64,000 bases of DNA from JAXLWB01 sp046328715 (GTDB lineage: Bacteria > Chloroflexota > Anaerolineae > Caldilineales > Caldilineaceae). The notes beneath the pieces are model-generated. The model was not told the DNA's origin. It worked only from the letters and a program-made list of their open reading frames with translations, and searched no databases. How positions within the stretch are numbered: the first letter of the stretch is position 1; the number at the start of each line of letters is the position of its first letter. Position numbers and translations under genes: made by a program. The stretch is from NCBI GenBank assembly GCA_046328715.1, contig JAXLWB010000016.1:62001-126000 (forward strand), written 5' to 3'. Shown in pieces: positions 8,047-18,879 of this stretch.

Positions 8047-9183
8047 ATGCATAACGAACAACGACAACGAGCCCGTACGCTTTTGCAGGAAAAAGGGATT
8101 GAATGTGCGCTCTTCGCTAGCCGGGAGAGCGTGGGGTGGCTAACTGGTTTTGTCGCTCCGGTGAATACAGGACCAAACTTTTTTGCGGGTGCGCCACCCC
8201 TGGTCTGGTACGAGGCAGGCAAGTTTACCTTGATTGTATTGGATGGCTGGGGTGCCGCGGCGGCTGACTTTGGCAAAGAAGCCGATGGCGAAGTGGTCAC
8301 CTATCCGACCTACACGATCCAGGCGCCGATTCAAGGGACAAAGAACTTGCAAGCGGCGCTCAAACCGATCTTCAAGAGCGGACGCAACGCTACTGCCATC
8401 GGAGTTGAGTTGACCCATGTGAATGCAGTCTCCTTTATTGCGCTCAAAGAAGCGGCACAAAATGGCAACTTTCCAAGCATCGATGGCTGGCTTAAGCCGT
8501 TGCGCAAGGTCAAAACTGCCGAGGAACTTACCAAGCTGCGCGAGAATTTTCACCTCTCGGATGTGGGTCATTTGGCCGCCCGAAAAGCAGTTCGACCTGG
8601 ACGCACGGAACTCGAAGTGTGGGAAGATATCCACGCCGCTATGACGGTTGCCGCCGGTCAGCGCATTGCGATTGGCAACGATTGTGTAGTCTGCACCCGC
8701 GAAAACAACATCGGCGGCTGGCCCGGCGATTTGATGATCCGGGAAAACGACTCGGTGATCGTCGATCTGAGTGCGGTAAAGTACGGCTACTGGAGTGATA
8801 GCTGCGCCACCTACTACGCCGGCACGCCTTCACAAAAGATGCGTGAGATGCATGCGATGGCACTCGAAGCTCAAGCATTGGGCAAGTCGCTTCTCAAGCC
8901 AGGTGCCGTTGCCAAAGAGATCGACAAAACCTTGCGTGACTTTGTCGCCAAAGCAGGCTATCCAGTCTATCCGCATCATACAGGACATCAAGTTGGTCTC
9001 TCCGGTCACGAAGATCCACGCATCGTACCCTATTGCGAAGAGGTGCTTGAGCCAGGCATGGTGATCATGCTCGAACCAGGCACCTACTTTCCACGCGAAA
9101 CTGGCGTACGGCTCGAACACGCCTATCTAATCACCGAGACCGGCTGCGAGCAGATCACGACTCATGAGATCGGCATACTGTAG
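8047..9183 (+). CDS. M24 family metallopeptidase (Xaa-Pro aminopeptidase/creatinase-like)
   Basis: A 378-aa pita-bread-fold protein. The N-terminal creatinase-like domain spans about residues 1-150 and the catalytic domain 160-378. Metal ligands are visible: Asp in IVDLSAVKYGYWSD (two aspartates), His in HHTGHQVGLSGHEDP and Glu in LEPGTYFP and VRLEHAYLI. Such enzymes cleave Xaa-Pro dipeptides or hydrolyse creatine-like amidines. With RidA and a D-amino-acid PLP enzyme downstream, a role in degrading an unusual amino acid or peptide is plausible but inferred. No signal peptide, so cytoplasmic. Confidence 0.9.
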   Translation: MHNEQRQRARTLLQEKGIECALFASRESVGWLTGFVAPVNTGPNFFAGAPPLVWYEAGKFTLIVLDGWGAAAADFGKEADGEVVTYPTYTIQAPIQGTKNLQAALKPIFKSGRNATAIGVELTHVNAVSFIALKEAAQNGNFPSIDGWLKPLRKVKTAEELTKLRENFHLSDVGHLAARKAVRPGRTELEVWEDIHAAMTVAAGQRIAIGNDCVVCTRENNIGGWPGDLMIRENDSVIVDLSAVKYGYWSDSCATYYAGTPSQKMREMHAMALEAQALGKSLLKPGAVAKEIDKTLRDFVAKAGYPVYPHHTGHQVGLSGHEDPRIVPYCEEVLEPGMVIMLEPGTYFPRETGVRLEHAYLITETGCEQITTHEIGIL

Positions 9184-9256
9184 AACAAGATAGTTTCTTG
9201 TTCGTTTACTGTGCGCAAGAGGTTTTCTTGCGCTACAAACTAAAGGAGAAATCCTC

Positions 9257-9640
9257 ATGCGACAAGCAATCCAAGCGCCGGGCACGATGGCTCCGGCTTC
9301 CCCGTATGCACAGGCCAATCTGGCAAGTGGTAAGACGATCTATGTATCCGGTCAGGTCTCGAACGATCTGGCCACGACCAAGCCGGTTCCAGGCAATTTG
9401 CGCCAACAGACCGAGCAGGTTTTTCGCAACTTGGAAACGATCCTGACGGCGGCGGGTGCCTCGCTTAAGGATGTGGTGCGTTGCGGCGTCTACCTCACTG
9501 ACATCAATAACTTCGCCGAGATGAACGCCGTCTATCGCGAACACTTCAGCGATCCTTATCCCGCCCGCTCCACAATTCAATGTGTGTTGGCACCGGGGTA
9601 CTTGGTGGAGATTGATTGCGTGGCGGTTATCAACGAGTGA
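9257..9640 (+). CDS. ridA: RidA family enamine/imine deaminase
   Basis: A 127-aa RidA/YjgF protein with YVSGQV near residue 30, the trimer-interface region and the conserved arginine in YPARSTIQC. These proteins hydrolyse reactive enamines/imines released by PLP dehydratases, protecting other PLP enzymes. The next gene is itself a PLP-dependent D-amino-acid enzyme, a fitting partner. The start has AAAGGAGAA upstream. Confidence 0.92.
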   Translation: MRQAIQAPGTMAPASPYAQANLASGKTIYVSGQVSNDLATTKPVPGNLRQQTEQVFRNLETILTAAGASLKDVVRCGVYLTDINNFAEMNAVYREHFSDPYPARSTIQCVLAPGYLVEIDCVAVINE

Positions 9641-9696
9641 GATTGGAGATTAGAGATTGAGAGGGTCGGACATTCAATCTCTAATCTCCAACCTCT
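9639..9696. repeat. Heptamer-array hairpin (unit GAGATTR)
   Basis: The left arm is GAGATTG GAGATTA GAGATTG. The right arm (9674-9695) is its reverse complement with one mismatch over 21 bp. Its unit resembles that of the 7954 element and the orphan array at 35944. Confidence 0.8.
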
Positions 9697-9720
9697 TCCT
9701 ATAGATTCGGAGCATACTTC

Positions 9721-10767
9721 ATGGTTATTAACGATCTCGAAACCCCCGTCGCCATTATCGATCTCGACAAGGTAGAACAGAACATTGCTCGGGTACAACA
9801 TTACTTAGCGGAGCACGGCATCGCCAACCGTCCGCACATCAAAACGCATAAGATTCCGGCCATCGCCAAGATGCAAGTGGAGGCAGGTGCGATTGGCATT
9901 ACTTGCCAGAAGTTGGGCGAGGCTGAAGTGATGGCGGACGCAGGCATCCAGGATATCTTTCTGCCCTACAATATTCTGGGTGAGTCAAAGTTGAAGCGAC
10001 TGGCTGCACTCTGTCGCCGTGTCAAGATGTCGGTGACAGCGGATTCGGAAACCACAGTGCGTGGTTTGTCTGATGCAATGACAGCAGAAGGAATCGATCT
10101 GGAAGTATTGGTCGAGTTTGACACGGGTGGTCACCGTTGCGGGGTGCAGACGCCCGAAGAAGCTGCGGCCTTGGCCCGTCTGATTGAAGATTCGCCGGGT
10201 CTACACTTTGGCGGATTGATGTGCTACCCAACAAGCGACAACACAGATGATTTCGTGGCGCAAACTCGCCACTTATTGGAAGCAGATGGCATCGAGATCA
10301 AACAGGTCAGCGCTGGTGGTTCACCAGGCCTGTGGAAAGCGCATACACGTGGCCAGATTACAGAATATCGAGTGGGAACCGTGGTCTATGGCGACCGGGC
10401 AATGATCAAATCCGGTGCCATGACACCCGATCAGTTGGCGATGCGCATCATCTGCACCGTTGTCAGCCGCCCTACTACAGATCGGGGCATTCTGGACGGC
10501 GGCAGTAAAACCTTTTCCTCTGACCATGCGGGGGAAGGTTTCGGGCTGATTCTGGAATATCCCGAGGCGAAGATCTACAGCCTCAATGAAGAACACGCCT
10601 ATGTTGACTTCAGCGCATGCACAAACAAACCTGTCGTCGGCGAACGGGTCAGCGTGATCCCGAATCACTGCTGTGTCGTCTCCAACCTATTCAACCAAAT
10701 TGTCGGCGTGCGTGGCGATCAAGTTGAGGTGGTGTGGCCGGTGGCGGCACGAGGACTTTTAACATGA
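9721..10767 (+). CDS. Alanine racemase N-domain PLP enzyme (D-threonine aldolase/D-serine dehydratase family)
   Basis: A 348-aa fold-type III PLP protein. The N-terminal TIM barrel carries the Schiff-base lysine in RPHIKTHK (residues about 37-44). The C-terminal beta domain ends in the metal-site motif PNHCCVVSNL. This layout is typical of low-specificity D-threonine aldolase (glycine plus aldehyde) and of eukaryotic-type D-serine dehydratase (pyruvate plus ammonia); both need a divalent metal. RidA next door favours a reaction that makes an imine, so D-serine-dehydratase-like activity is a reasonable guess. Confidence 0.88.
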   Translation: MVINDLETPVAIIDLDKVEQNIARVQHYLAEHGIANRPHIKTHKIPAIAKMQVEAGAIGITCQKLGEAEVMADAGIQDIFLPYNILGESKLKRLAALCRRVKMSVTADSETTVRGLSDAMTAEGIDLEVLVEFDTGGHRCGVQTPEEAAALARLIEDSPGLHFGGLMCYPTSDNTDDFVAQTRHLLEADGIEIKQVSAGGSPGLWKAHTRGQITEYRVGTVVYGDRAMIKSGAMTPDQLAMRIICTVVSRPTTDRGILDGGSKTFSSDHAGEGFGLILEYPEAKIYSLNEEHAYVDFSACTNKPVVGERVSVIPNHCCVVSNLFNQIVGVRGDQVEVVWPVAARGLLT

Positions 10768-10769
10768 GT

Positions 10770-10815
10770 AGATGACAAGATGAGGTAGCCTTGACCTGTT
10801 CTCATCTTGTCATCT
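10770..10815. repeat. Heptamer-type hairpin (GATGACA/AGATGAG) between convergent genes
   Basis: AGATGACAAGATGAG (10770-10784) and CTCATCTTGTCATCT (10801-10815) form a perfect 15-bp stem. It lies between two convergent stops and could end both transcripts, though no T-run is present. Confidence 0.8.
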
Positions 10816-10817
10816 TA

Positions 10818-11996
10818 TCAGTATCTCCCAAACTCTTCCGCCAGGGGTGTCAGCATCTCCAACTTCCACGGTGCCACCTTGGGGGCGACCGAACAGGCAG
10901 TGCTGAGGATGTAGCCACCGCCGGGCATGCCAGTGCGGATGCGGTCAGTGGCGTGATCGATGACAAATTGTTCGGTCTTGCAACTGAGCAACTCGACCGA
11001 GTTCATGTTGCCCTTGATAAAAACTTTGTCGCCGATCTGTTGTTTGGCGGTCGCCAGTTCGGTGTTGCCGAGTGGGGGCGGATCCAGAGTATCGATGCCC
11101 TGTGTGCCAGTTTCGAGCATCAGATCGAGCCGATCACCGATGCTGCCGCAGGTGTGCGTGTAGATGGGGACGCCTGTAGCCTTAACGGCATCGGTCACTT
11201 TTTTCTCGTAGGGCACGACAAACTGTTTGTACATCCGAGGCGAAAGGAAGGGTCCGCCGACAAAGGCTGAGGACATCAACACCGCGTCGACACCATGTTG
11301 CGCCTGTGCCACCGCCCAGGTGATCGACTCTTCGCTAAGCCGATCCAGAATAGCATGGGCTTTGCCTGGATCGATGATAAAGGTCATCAGGGCTTGCTCG
11401 TAGCCGAAAAGTTCGAGATAGTGAGTGAGCGGCGAGAAGATTTCGCCGTGAACCGACACGTCATCGCCCACTCTGCGTTTGACGGCGTCGATGGTATCAA
11501 AAAAGTAGTCGGGCACTTGGGTCATAATGCCTGGCTGTGACTTTCCATTCAGCCACGGAATGTGGTACGTGTTCCAGACATAGCCCTTGAGCGAATCAAC
11601 AAAGTCGAGATCGTCTGGGTCGATGGTGGCGAAATCGGCGCGAGTCGGCGCTGAATCGGCCGCTGGGTGCAGATGAGGGTTGTCGTCCCAGGGGAAGAAG
11701 GTTTTGTCGCCTGTATCCCAGGTCAGCCATTCGCCATCGGCATCCTTTTTGATCGACTGTACACGATCCAACAGATTGGGCGGTCGACCTGGCAAATTGA
11801 CCAAGATGCCGTCGAAACGATAGCGACGTTGCATCGTCACCAAGGCTTCGGCAAAGCCTTCACTGGTAAACCATATCTCATGCGGCGTCAAGCCAGCATG
11901 GAGAAAATAGTGGCCGAGTGCCAGTTGACACATCACAGGTACACGGTCAGGAAGCTGATGGCGCATGGCCATATTAATACGCTGGCGGCTGTTCAT
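10818..11996 (-). CDS. Uroporphyrinogen decarboxylase-family protein (corrinoid methyltransferase-like)
   Basis: A 392-aa URO-D-fold protein. The C-terminal half has the family signature around HTCGSIGDRLDLMLETG and the DTLDPP region, with late metal/thiol candidates (HTCG, LLSC). Members outside haem synthesis are often methylcobamide methyltransferases or O-demethylases. The typical N-terminal residues for uroporphyrinogen are not obvious, so a demethylase role is more likely. The start was set at MNSRQRINMAMRHQ (11996); the longer frame to 12083 reads through palindromic DNA. It is transcribed divergently from the phosphoesterase. Confidence 0.85.
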   Translation of the reverse strand: MNSRQRINMAMRHQLPDRVPVMCQLALGHYFLHAGLTPHEIWFTSEGFAEALVTMQRRYRFDGILVNLPGRPPNLLDRVQSIKKDADGEWLTWDTGDKTFFPWDDNPHLHPAADSAPTRADFATIDPDDLDFVDSLKGYVWNTYHIPWLNGKSQPGIMTQVPDYFFDTIDAVKRRVGDDVSVHGEIFSPLTHYLELFGYEQALMTFIIDPGKAHAILDRLSEESITWAVAQAQHGVDAVLMSSAFVGGPFLSPRMYKQFVVPYEKKVTDAVKATGVPIYTHTCGSIGDRLDLMLETGTQGIDTLDPPPLGNTELATAKQQIGDKVFIKGNMNSVELLSCKTEQFVIDHATDRIRTGMPGGGYILSTACSVAPKVAPWKLEMLTPLAEEFGRY

Positions 11997-12041
11997 ACCG
12001 GAAGTAAACACGAAGTGAGAGAATCTGTCAACCGATAACAA

Positions 12042-12205
12042 CGCGCTGCCAACGGATTTTTGGAGCGGATTGAGCGGATTCACCTTGCAAAATCCGTTCC
12101 CAAACGAGCAGGTGACAAGACTCCATGAATTTATCGAGTCAGTTGGGGAACGGATTGCTAACTTACAATCCGTTCAATTCGTTCCCCGAATCCGTTGTCA
12201 GCGCG
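12042..12205. repeat. Nested inverted repeat in a divergent promoter region (unit GCGGATT)
   Basis: Outer arms CGCGCTGCCAACGGATT (12042-12058) and 12189-12205 match over 17 bp with one mismatch. Inner arms AATCCGTTCCC (12091-12101) and GGGAACGGATT (12146-12156) match perfectly. GGAGCGGATTGAGCGGATT lies between. It occupies nearly the whole gap between two divergent genes. Confidence 0.75.
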
Positions 12206-12221
12206 CATCAAGGGGTCATCT

Positions 12222-12722
12222 ATGAGCAAAATCGCAATTTTATCCGACAGTCACGATAACATTCCCGCTTTGATGAAGGTATTAGAGGCAGTAAGAGCGA
12301 GTGGGGCCGTAGCCTTGCTGCACTGCGGTGATCTCTGTGCGCCGTTTATGTTGGATCGCATTGGACAGGGCTTTACAGGTCCGATCCACGTTGTCTTTGG
12401 CAACAACGATGGCGATGGCCGGTTGCTACAAACCATCGCCTCAAAACATCCGCACATCACACTGCACGGCATCTATACCGAACAAACGATTGCCGAACGC
12501 CGTATTGCGATGATTCATTACCCCGAACCGGCACTGCGCATCGCACAGTCGGGCGAATTTGATTTGGTCTGCTACGGACACAATCATGACAAACATGCCC
12601 ATCAAATCGGCAACTGCTGGCTGGTCAATCCTGGAGAATTATTGGGGATGAAAGGGAAGCCGACCTGGGGATTATACGACTCGCTCGCGCATCAGTTCGA
12701 GCATCAGGAAGTGCTCCTTTAG
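12222..12722 (+). CDS. YfcE/MJ0936-type metallophosphoesterase
   Basis: A 166-aa calcineurin-like phosphoesterase. Motifs in order are SDSHDN, HCGDL, FGNND, IHYPEP and CYGHNHDKHAH, the full metal-binding set of the small YfcE/MJ0936 class. Such enzymes hydrolyse phosphodiesters in the cytoplasm and the natural substrate is usually unknown. ATG at 12222 has AGGGG seven bases upstream. The longer frame from 12195 begins inside the palindromic repeat and was rejected. Confidence 0.9.
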   Translation: MSKIAILSDSHDNIPALMKVLEAVRASGAVALLHCGDLCAPFMLDRIGQGFTGPIHVVFGNNDGDGRLLQTIASKHPHITLHGIYTEQTIAERRIAMIHYPEPALRIAQSGEFDLVCYGHNHDKHAHQIGNCWLVNPGELLGMKGKPTWGLYDSLAHQFEHQEVLL

Positions 12723-12783
12723 AACAGTTCACCCGGGGTTCAGTGAAGCAGTGGACAGCTTACGCTGACATAGTGTCTATGTT

Positions 12784-15657
12784 TCACTGAACGACCGAGA
12801 ATGCAACAACACCGGTCTGTTCGAAGCGACCCCCAACTGGCTCAGACAGCCTCGGCTCGAGTTCGATTGGCTTGCACTTGAGCAGCTTTTCAACCAGGTC
12901 GCCTGCACGAAGGGGTTTGCTCAGATAGTCGTCCAGCCCTTCTTGGAGTAGCCGCTCGCGGTCACCTTCCAGTGCGTCTGCGGTGAGGGCGACAATCATT
13001 GGTCGTGTGCCTTCTTCCCATTGGGAACGGATCAGTTGAGTAGCGGTGATGCCATCCATTTCGGGCATGTGCACGTCCATCAACACGAGATCGTAGACGC
13101 TGCGCTGAAGAGCGGCAATCGCATCCACACCGTTATGAGCGACATCAGCCTTGTAGCCCAGTCGTTCCAGCATGCGCAGAATCACCTTCTGATTGACCAC
13201 ATTGTCTTCGGTCAACAAAATACGCAAAGGATGGCGATCGGCCAGTTTGCCGCTGGTTGCGCCTAAAGATGCTGATGTACCTGCTTCGGTACTTTCCGTG
13301 GAACTCAAATTGGTGCAGAGCTCGCTCAGGATATTGTAGAGCAATCCAGGACGCACCGGGCGCAACAAAAACGCAGCAGATTGAAGCTGATTGGCTGTTT
13401 CGATATTCTGGGTTGTTACCAACAAGATCAGACGCTTGGAAAGCATCGTTGCGTCAAAGTGAGTGGTGAGCAATGCATTGTGGCGATTCCAAATGCGTGC
13501 ATCCACCAGCAACAGAGTGGGCGAATTGGAAGCGGCTGCGTTTTGTTTCACCCAGGCGAGCAATTCCTCATCATTTTGGGGTGCAAGCGCGTTCATTCCC
13601 CATCGAGTTAATTGGGAAAGCAGCAGATTACGCTGGAGTGCATTCTGTTCGAGCAGTAGCACAGAGCGCCCGCTTAACAGAGGGTGATGATTCTGTTGAT
13701 AGGGTTTCGGATTGGTTTTTAGCGACTCGACGGGAAGGGTAAATTGAAAGGTTGCTCCTGCCCCTTCCTGACTTTCCACCCAAATTTTGCCGCCCATCAT
13801 TTCAACTAGGCGCTTGCAGATCGTCAGCCCCAAGCCGGTGCCGCCGTAGCGACGGGTGATCGAAGCGTCGATCTGGCTAAAGACCTGAAATAGGCGACGC
13901 TGTTGTTCTTTGCCGATCCCAATCCCTGTATCACGCACCTTGACATGCAGCAGATGGCTCAAACTCTTGGCAGTGCCATTGAGAGTCGGAGGCAGTACTT
14001 TGATCATTGCCGGGGAAAGTGTCTGGCTTTGAATGCTGATGACAACCTCACCCTTTTCAGTAAATTTGACGGCATTGCCCAGCAGATTGACCAAGATCTG
14101 GCGGAAACGGACCACGTCGCCCATAATCTCCGACGGCACATTCTCATCAAGCATGCATAGCAAATCCAGCCCTTTGCTATCAGCTGCAGGGGAAACCATG
14201 TTGAGCGCATCTTCGACACACTGGCGCAGGTCAAAGGGACGACGCTCCAGTTCTAGTTTACCCGCTTCAATCTTCGATAGGTCCAAGATGCCGTTGATGA
14301 TGCTGAGTAGGGTGTCACTACTCTTCTGAATGATCTGCGCCAACTCACGCTGCTCGCTGCGCATCGACATTTCAAGCAGCATCTCGGTTGCGCCGACGAT
14401 GCCATTCAGCGGCGTGCGCACCTCGTGGCTCATGTTGGCCAGGAAGTCGGACTTTGCCCGGGTCGCGACTTCAGCCGTTTCCTTGGCTTGGCGCAGTTGC
14501 TCCTCTACTTTGCGACGGCGGTTGATCTCTTCTTCGAGTGCAGTGGCTTTCTGACGTTGCAACTCGGCCTCGCGTCGTAACGCATCGGTCTGATATTGTA
14601 GTTCGAGCACTTCGCGCCGGTTTTCTGCTTCGATGCCTTTGATTTGCTTGTGAAAGGCATGGAAAAGTTCATGGTGTTCCAATGCCTTCTGCCAGTTTCC
14701 AGTCCTTTTGTAGAAGGTAGAGATGATCTCATGTGCGTCACACTGCATCCAGGCGGAGTTGGAGGCTTGGGCCAAGGCGAGCGCGGTTTGCAGTTCCTCC
14801 TCAGCCTCGACCATGTTGCCAACACCGAGCAGGGCATTGCCATAGTAAAGATGAAGTGCAGTGACCAGCCATTCATCCATCAAATGCGGATCTTTGACTA
14901 AGGCTTCGCGCAGATACTCTACAGCCTCCGCATAGCGGTCGAGGTGGATGAGGGCCATGCCAACTGAGTTGAGGGCATAGATTTCAGTTACTTCATAGTT
15001 GTGGTTGCGACTGCGATCCAGGGCCATCATTGCATGATGAAGTGCTTCCACAAAACGACCCGCAGCCAACAGTTGAATGGCATAATTGCAACGATAGCCA
15101 GCCTCGTGCATGTAGTCGCCACATTCGTGGAGAATGTTCAACCCACGTTCGCTGTACTCCACTGCGGTCGTAATGTCGTCGATGTGGCCATGCAGGTTGC
15201 CCAACGCTGCCAAGGCCAGCCCCTCGTGGTGGCGATCTCCGAGCCGTTGCCCAACGTCCAGGTGCTCTTGTAGATAGCGCAGGGCATCGGCGTAGCTTCC
15301 TTTGCGCATGTAAAAGGTCGCCATTGAGATGGCGATGCGCGCACGTGTCACCAGCAGATCAGGGCGTTGCTGGGTGATGACATGGGCGCGCTGCCACAGC
15401 GCCAACGCTTCATCCTGTTGCCCATTGGCTGCCAAGTAGCGCGCCTGTGCGACTTCACTATCGATGGTGCCACGCAAATAGGGGTGATCGGCAAAGATGC
15501 CTTCAGTAGAAAGACGGTAGGCTTCGCGTGCCAACCGCCAAGCCTCTTTAGGATCTTTGCCACGCAATTCAAAAGCAAGTTCGTTGAGCAGATCAATCCG
15601 TTCGATTACCGATTCAGCAGCGGCTAATCTTGCTTCCAATCGTTCAATGAGGTCCAT
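12784..15657 (-). CDS. TPR-containing hybrid sensor histidine kinase with two receiver domains
   Basis: A 957-aa soluble hybrid kinase. TPR-like helical repeats (about residues 1-345) form the input module, followed by a coiled coil (345-400). HisKA carries the phospho-His in SHEVRTPLNG (about residue 408), and HATPase_c has NLLGNAVKF and GTGLGLTICKRL. The first receiver-like domain (about 660-775) keeps an aspartate (LLLVDARIW), but its acidic pocket is reduced to one Glu and the usual Lys is Arg. The second receiver (about 805-930) is complete: TEDN, LMDVHMPEMDG, LTADA, LSKPLR. No membrane segment or output domain is seen. A separate partner must carry the response, or it relays phosphate onward. 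Confidence 0.93.
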   Translation of the reverse strand: MDLIERLEARLAAAESVIERIDLLNELAFELRGKDPKEAWRLAREAYRLSTEGIFADHPYLRGTIDSEVAQARYLAANGQQDEALALWQRAHVITQQRPDLLVTRARIAISMATFYMRKGSYADALRYLQEHLDVGQRLGDRHHEGLALAALGNLHGHIDDITTAVEYSERGLNILHECGDYMHEAGYRCNYAIQLLAAGRFVEALHHAMMALDRSRNHNYEVTEIYALNSVGMALIHLDRYAEAVEYLREALVKDPHLMDEWLVTALHLYYGNALLGVGNMVEAEEELQTALALAQASNSAWMQCDAHEIISTFYKRTGNWQKALEHHELFHAFHKQIKGIEAENRREVLELQYQTDALRREAELQRQKATALEEEINRRRKVEEQLRQAKETAEVATRAKSDFLANMSHEVRTPLNGIVGATEMLLEMSMRSEQRELAQIIQKSSDTLLSIINGILDLSKIEAGKLELERRPFDLRQCVEDALNMVSPAADSKGLDLLCMLDENVPSEIMGDVVRFRQILVNLLGNAVKFTEKGEVVISIQSQTLSPAMIKVLPPTLNGTAKSLSHLLHVKVRDTGIGIGKEQQRRLFQVFSQIDASITRRYGGTGLGLTICKRLVEMMGGKIWVESQEGAGATFQFTLPVESLKTNPKPYQQNHHPLLSGRSVLLLEQNALQRNLLLSQLTRWGMNALAPQNDEELLAWVKQNAAASNSPTLLLVDARIWNRHNALLTTHFDATMLSKRLILLVTTQNIETANQLQSAAFLLRPVRPGLLYNILSELCTNLSSTESTEAGTSASLGATSGKLADRHPLRILLTEDNVVNQKVILRMLERLGYKADVAHNGVDAIAALQRSVYDLVLMDVHMPEMDGITATQLIRSQWEEGTRPMIVALTADALEGDRERLLQEGLDDYLSKPLRAGDLVEKLLKCKPIELEPRLSEPVGGRFEQTGVVAFSVVQ

Positions 15658-15681
15658 GCGATCTCTCGAATTGCAAATTAT

Positions 15682-15732
15682 GAATTACGAGTTACGAGCT
15701 ATAGATAATGTAATTCGTAACTCGTAACTCGT
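15682..15732. repeat. Heptamer-array hairpin (unit GAGTTAC)
   Basis: The left arm is GAATTAC GAGTTAC GAG. The right arm (15711-15731) holds the reverse complement, TAATTCGTAACTCGTAACTC. It lies between the 5' end of the histidine kinase and the 3' end of the aminotransferase-V gene, both on the minus strand. Confidence 0.8.
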
Positions 15733-15737
15733 ACAGA

Positions 15738-16985
<1,248 letters not shown>

Positions 16986-17063
16986 GGCTCGTTGCTCCTA
17001 TCCATCGTTTTTATGATATCACAAGTTTTTACCATATGTAAGTTTATGGTAAGTGAAAATACA

Positions 17064-18848
17064 TTATTGATTGATTTTTGGTAATCCATCACTTAACATC
17101 CAAACGCTTTGGCCAAGAAAGAGCCTTTCCCAGTCATGAAAAAGCAATGTAGCTAGGAAATTTAAACTTTCATTGGCAGTAGTGCCAAGTGGTTTGGACA
17201 AAAGCTGCTGCTTGGGAGGGGTGATACGTATAGCATCTACGCGGCCATCGGTTGGCAGCTTTGCCAGTTCGCAGGCCAATTGGAAGGCCAGGGCAAAGTC
17301 GCCGAGTTCATCGACCAACCCATTGGTCTTGGCTTGTGTGCCCGTCCAAACGCGGCCACTACAAATGGGGTCTAGCTTGTCGAAGGGCAGTTTGCGTCCT
17401 TCACTCACACGCAGTTTGAACTCGTGGTAGATTTGCTGCACCGATGCTTCGACTTGTTTGCGCTCACTCGCCGACCAGGCGCTAGCATCACTGTATAAGC
17501 CGGCATTCTCGCCCCGTTGGATGGATGTACGATGCGCTTTGAGGCGTTCATAGAGCGGGCCAGTGATAGGCTTGGCGGAAAAGACACCGATACTGCCGGT
17601 CAGGGTTGCTCGCTGTGCCACGATTTTATGACCGGGTGTTGCGACATAATAGCCACCACTGGCCGCCACATTCCCCATGTAGATGACAAGCGGCTTTTCG
17701 TCTGCTAGCAACTTCAGTTCGCGTGCCATCAAATCGCTGGCCAGCGCAGAACCGCCAGGAGAATCCACATGCAGGATGACAGCAGCCAGCGATTCATCCT
17801 CACGTGCCGCCCGAATCATCTGTTGGACGGTGACACTTCCTGCGGTTTGCTCGCCAAAGAGGGGCAGCGGCACAGGGAAATTGCGACTGCTTCCTGGCAT
17901 AATGCTTCCCTGCAAACTGATGACGCCAATCGACTTGTCGTGGCCGGGGCGTGGATGGCGATAGAGAAGTTTACGGAGTTGGAAATAAGTTTTGAGCGTG
18001 GCAGGTTTGTCGTTGCTGCCCAAGTAAGTTGGCAATTGATCTTCGTAGAGCAAGGCATCAACCAGCCCAGCCTCAAGCGTCTTGTCCGCTGTCCACGGGG
18101 CACCATCGATCAGTTGGCGGACTCGGTCACTCTCCAATCTACGTCCTTGCGCAATCGCTTGGACAATATCTGCATACCAACTGTCAAGCAGCCAATTGTA
18201 TTGAGCGCGTGCTTCTTCGCTGAGTTCATCCGCAGTAAAACGATCCATTGCATTCTTCCAGGGTGCAACCCGCACCACGTCTACCGAAATTCCCACCTGC
18301 GCCAATGTTTCACGCAGAAAGAGCGGCTCGGAGCGTAACCCAGTTACTTCCCAACTGGTCAGCGGGGTAACGAGGATCTTATCGGCAGCACAGGCAGCAA
18401 CAAAGAGCGCAGACGTCACGGTTTCGAGGTGAAAGACAAGCTGCTTTGGCGCGCCAATCGGATTGAACTGGCGATCCCATGTACGAAAGCGCCCAAACAA
18501 GGCAGCCAAACTCTGTGCCTGCGACAGACTCAACTCGGGTGTTGTGCAGAGAAAGAGTATGCCCTTTAGATCTGGATCGCCAGCAATCCGATGCAGCATC
18601 TCATCCAGTGCCTCCAGCGTCAATGGCGGGTGATAATTAGGCCAAAACGAGTAGTACCAGGGGGTCTCCGGCTCGCGTTCCTCCAACCCACCATTCAGCG
18701 TGATCACAACATAGTCACTGAGTTGGCTGATAAAAATGCGGCGGCGCAGATTCGAGAAATCGCAGCGCAGTTGACGCCAGCCTGCACCAAGTTGCTGGAG
18801 TAAGGAGTATAGTAGAGAAAAGAGTTTGGAGAAGAAATTATTTACCAT
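17064..18848 (-). CDS. sppA: Signal peptide peptidase SppA, 67K-type S49 protease
   Basis: A 594-aa protein with two tandem S49 domains, the long SppA form. The nucleophile serine lies in HVDSPGGSALAS in the second half. The general-base lysine is expected in the first half, where VVRVAPWKNAMDRF fits. GNVAASGGYYVA and LTGSIGVF are also present. It degrades cleaved signal peptides in the membrane. The N-terminus has only weak hydrophobicity (FFSKLFSLLYSLL), so anchoring may be peripheral. The start was set at MVNNFF (18848); upstream codons are translated repeat DNA. Confidence 0.9.
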   Translation of the reverse strand: MVNNFFSKLFSLLYSLLQQLGAGWRQLRCDFSNLRRRIFISQLSDYVVITLNGGLEEREPETPWYYSFWPNYHPPLTLEALDEMLHRIAGDPDLKGILFLCTTPELSLSQAQSLAALFGRFRTWDRQFNPIGAPKQLVFHLETVTSALFVAACAADKILVTPLTSWEVTGLRSEPLFLRETLAQVGISVDVVRVAPWKNAMDRFTADELSEEARAQYNWLLDSWYADIVQAIAQGRRLESDRVRQLIDGAPWTADKTLEAGLVDALLYEDQLPTYLGSNDKPATLKTYFQLRKLLYRHPRPGHDKSIGVISLQGSIMPGSSRNFPVPLPLFGEQTAGSVTVQQMIRAAREDESLAAVILHVDSPGGSALASDLMARELKLLADEKPLVIYMGNVAASGGYYVATPGHKIVAQRATLTGSIGVFSAKPITGPLYERLKAHRTSIQRGENAGLYSDASAWSASERKQVEASVQQIYHEFKLRVSEGRKLPFDKLDPICSGRVWTGTQAKTNGLVDELGDFALAFQLACELAKLPTDGRVDAIRITPPKQQLLSKPLGTTANESLNFLATLLFHDWERLFLGQSVWMLSDGLPKINQ

Positions 18849-18879
18849 AAGCGCATTGTCACTTAACTTTACACTTTGA

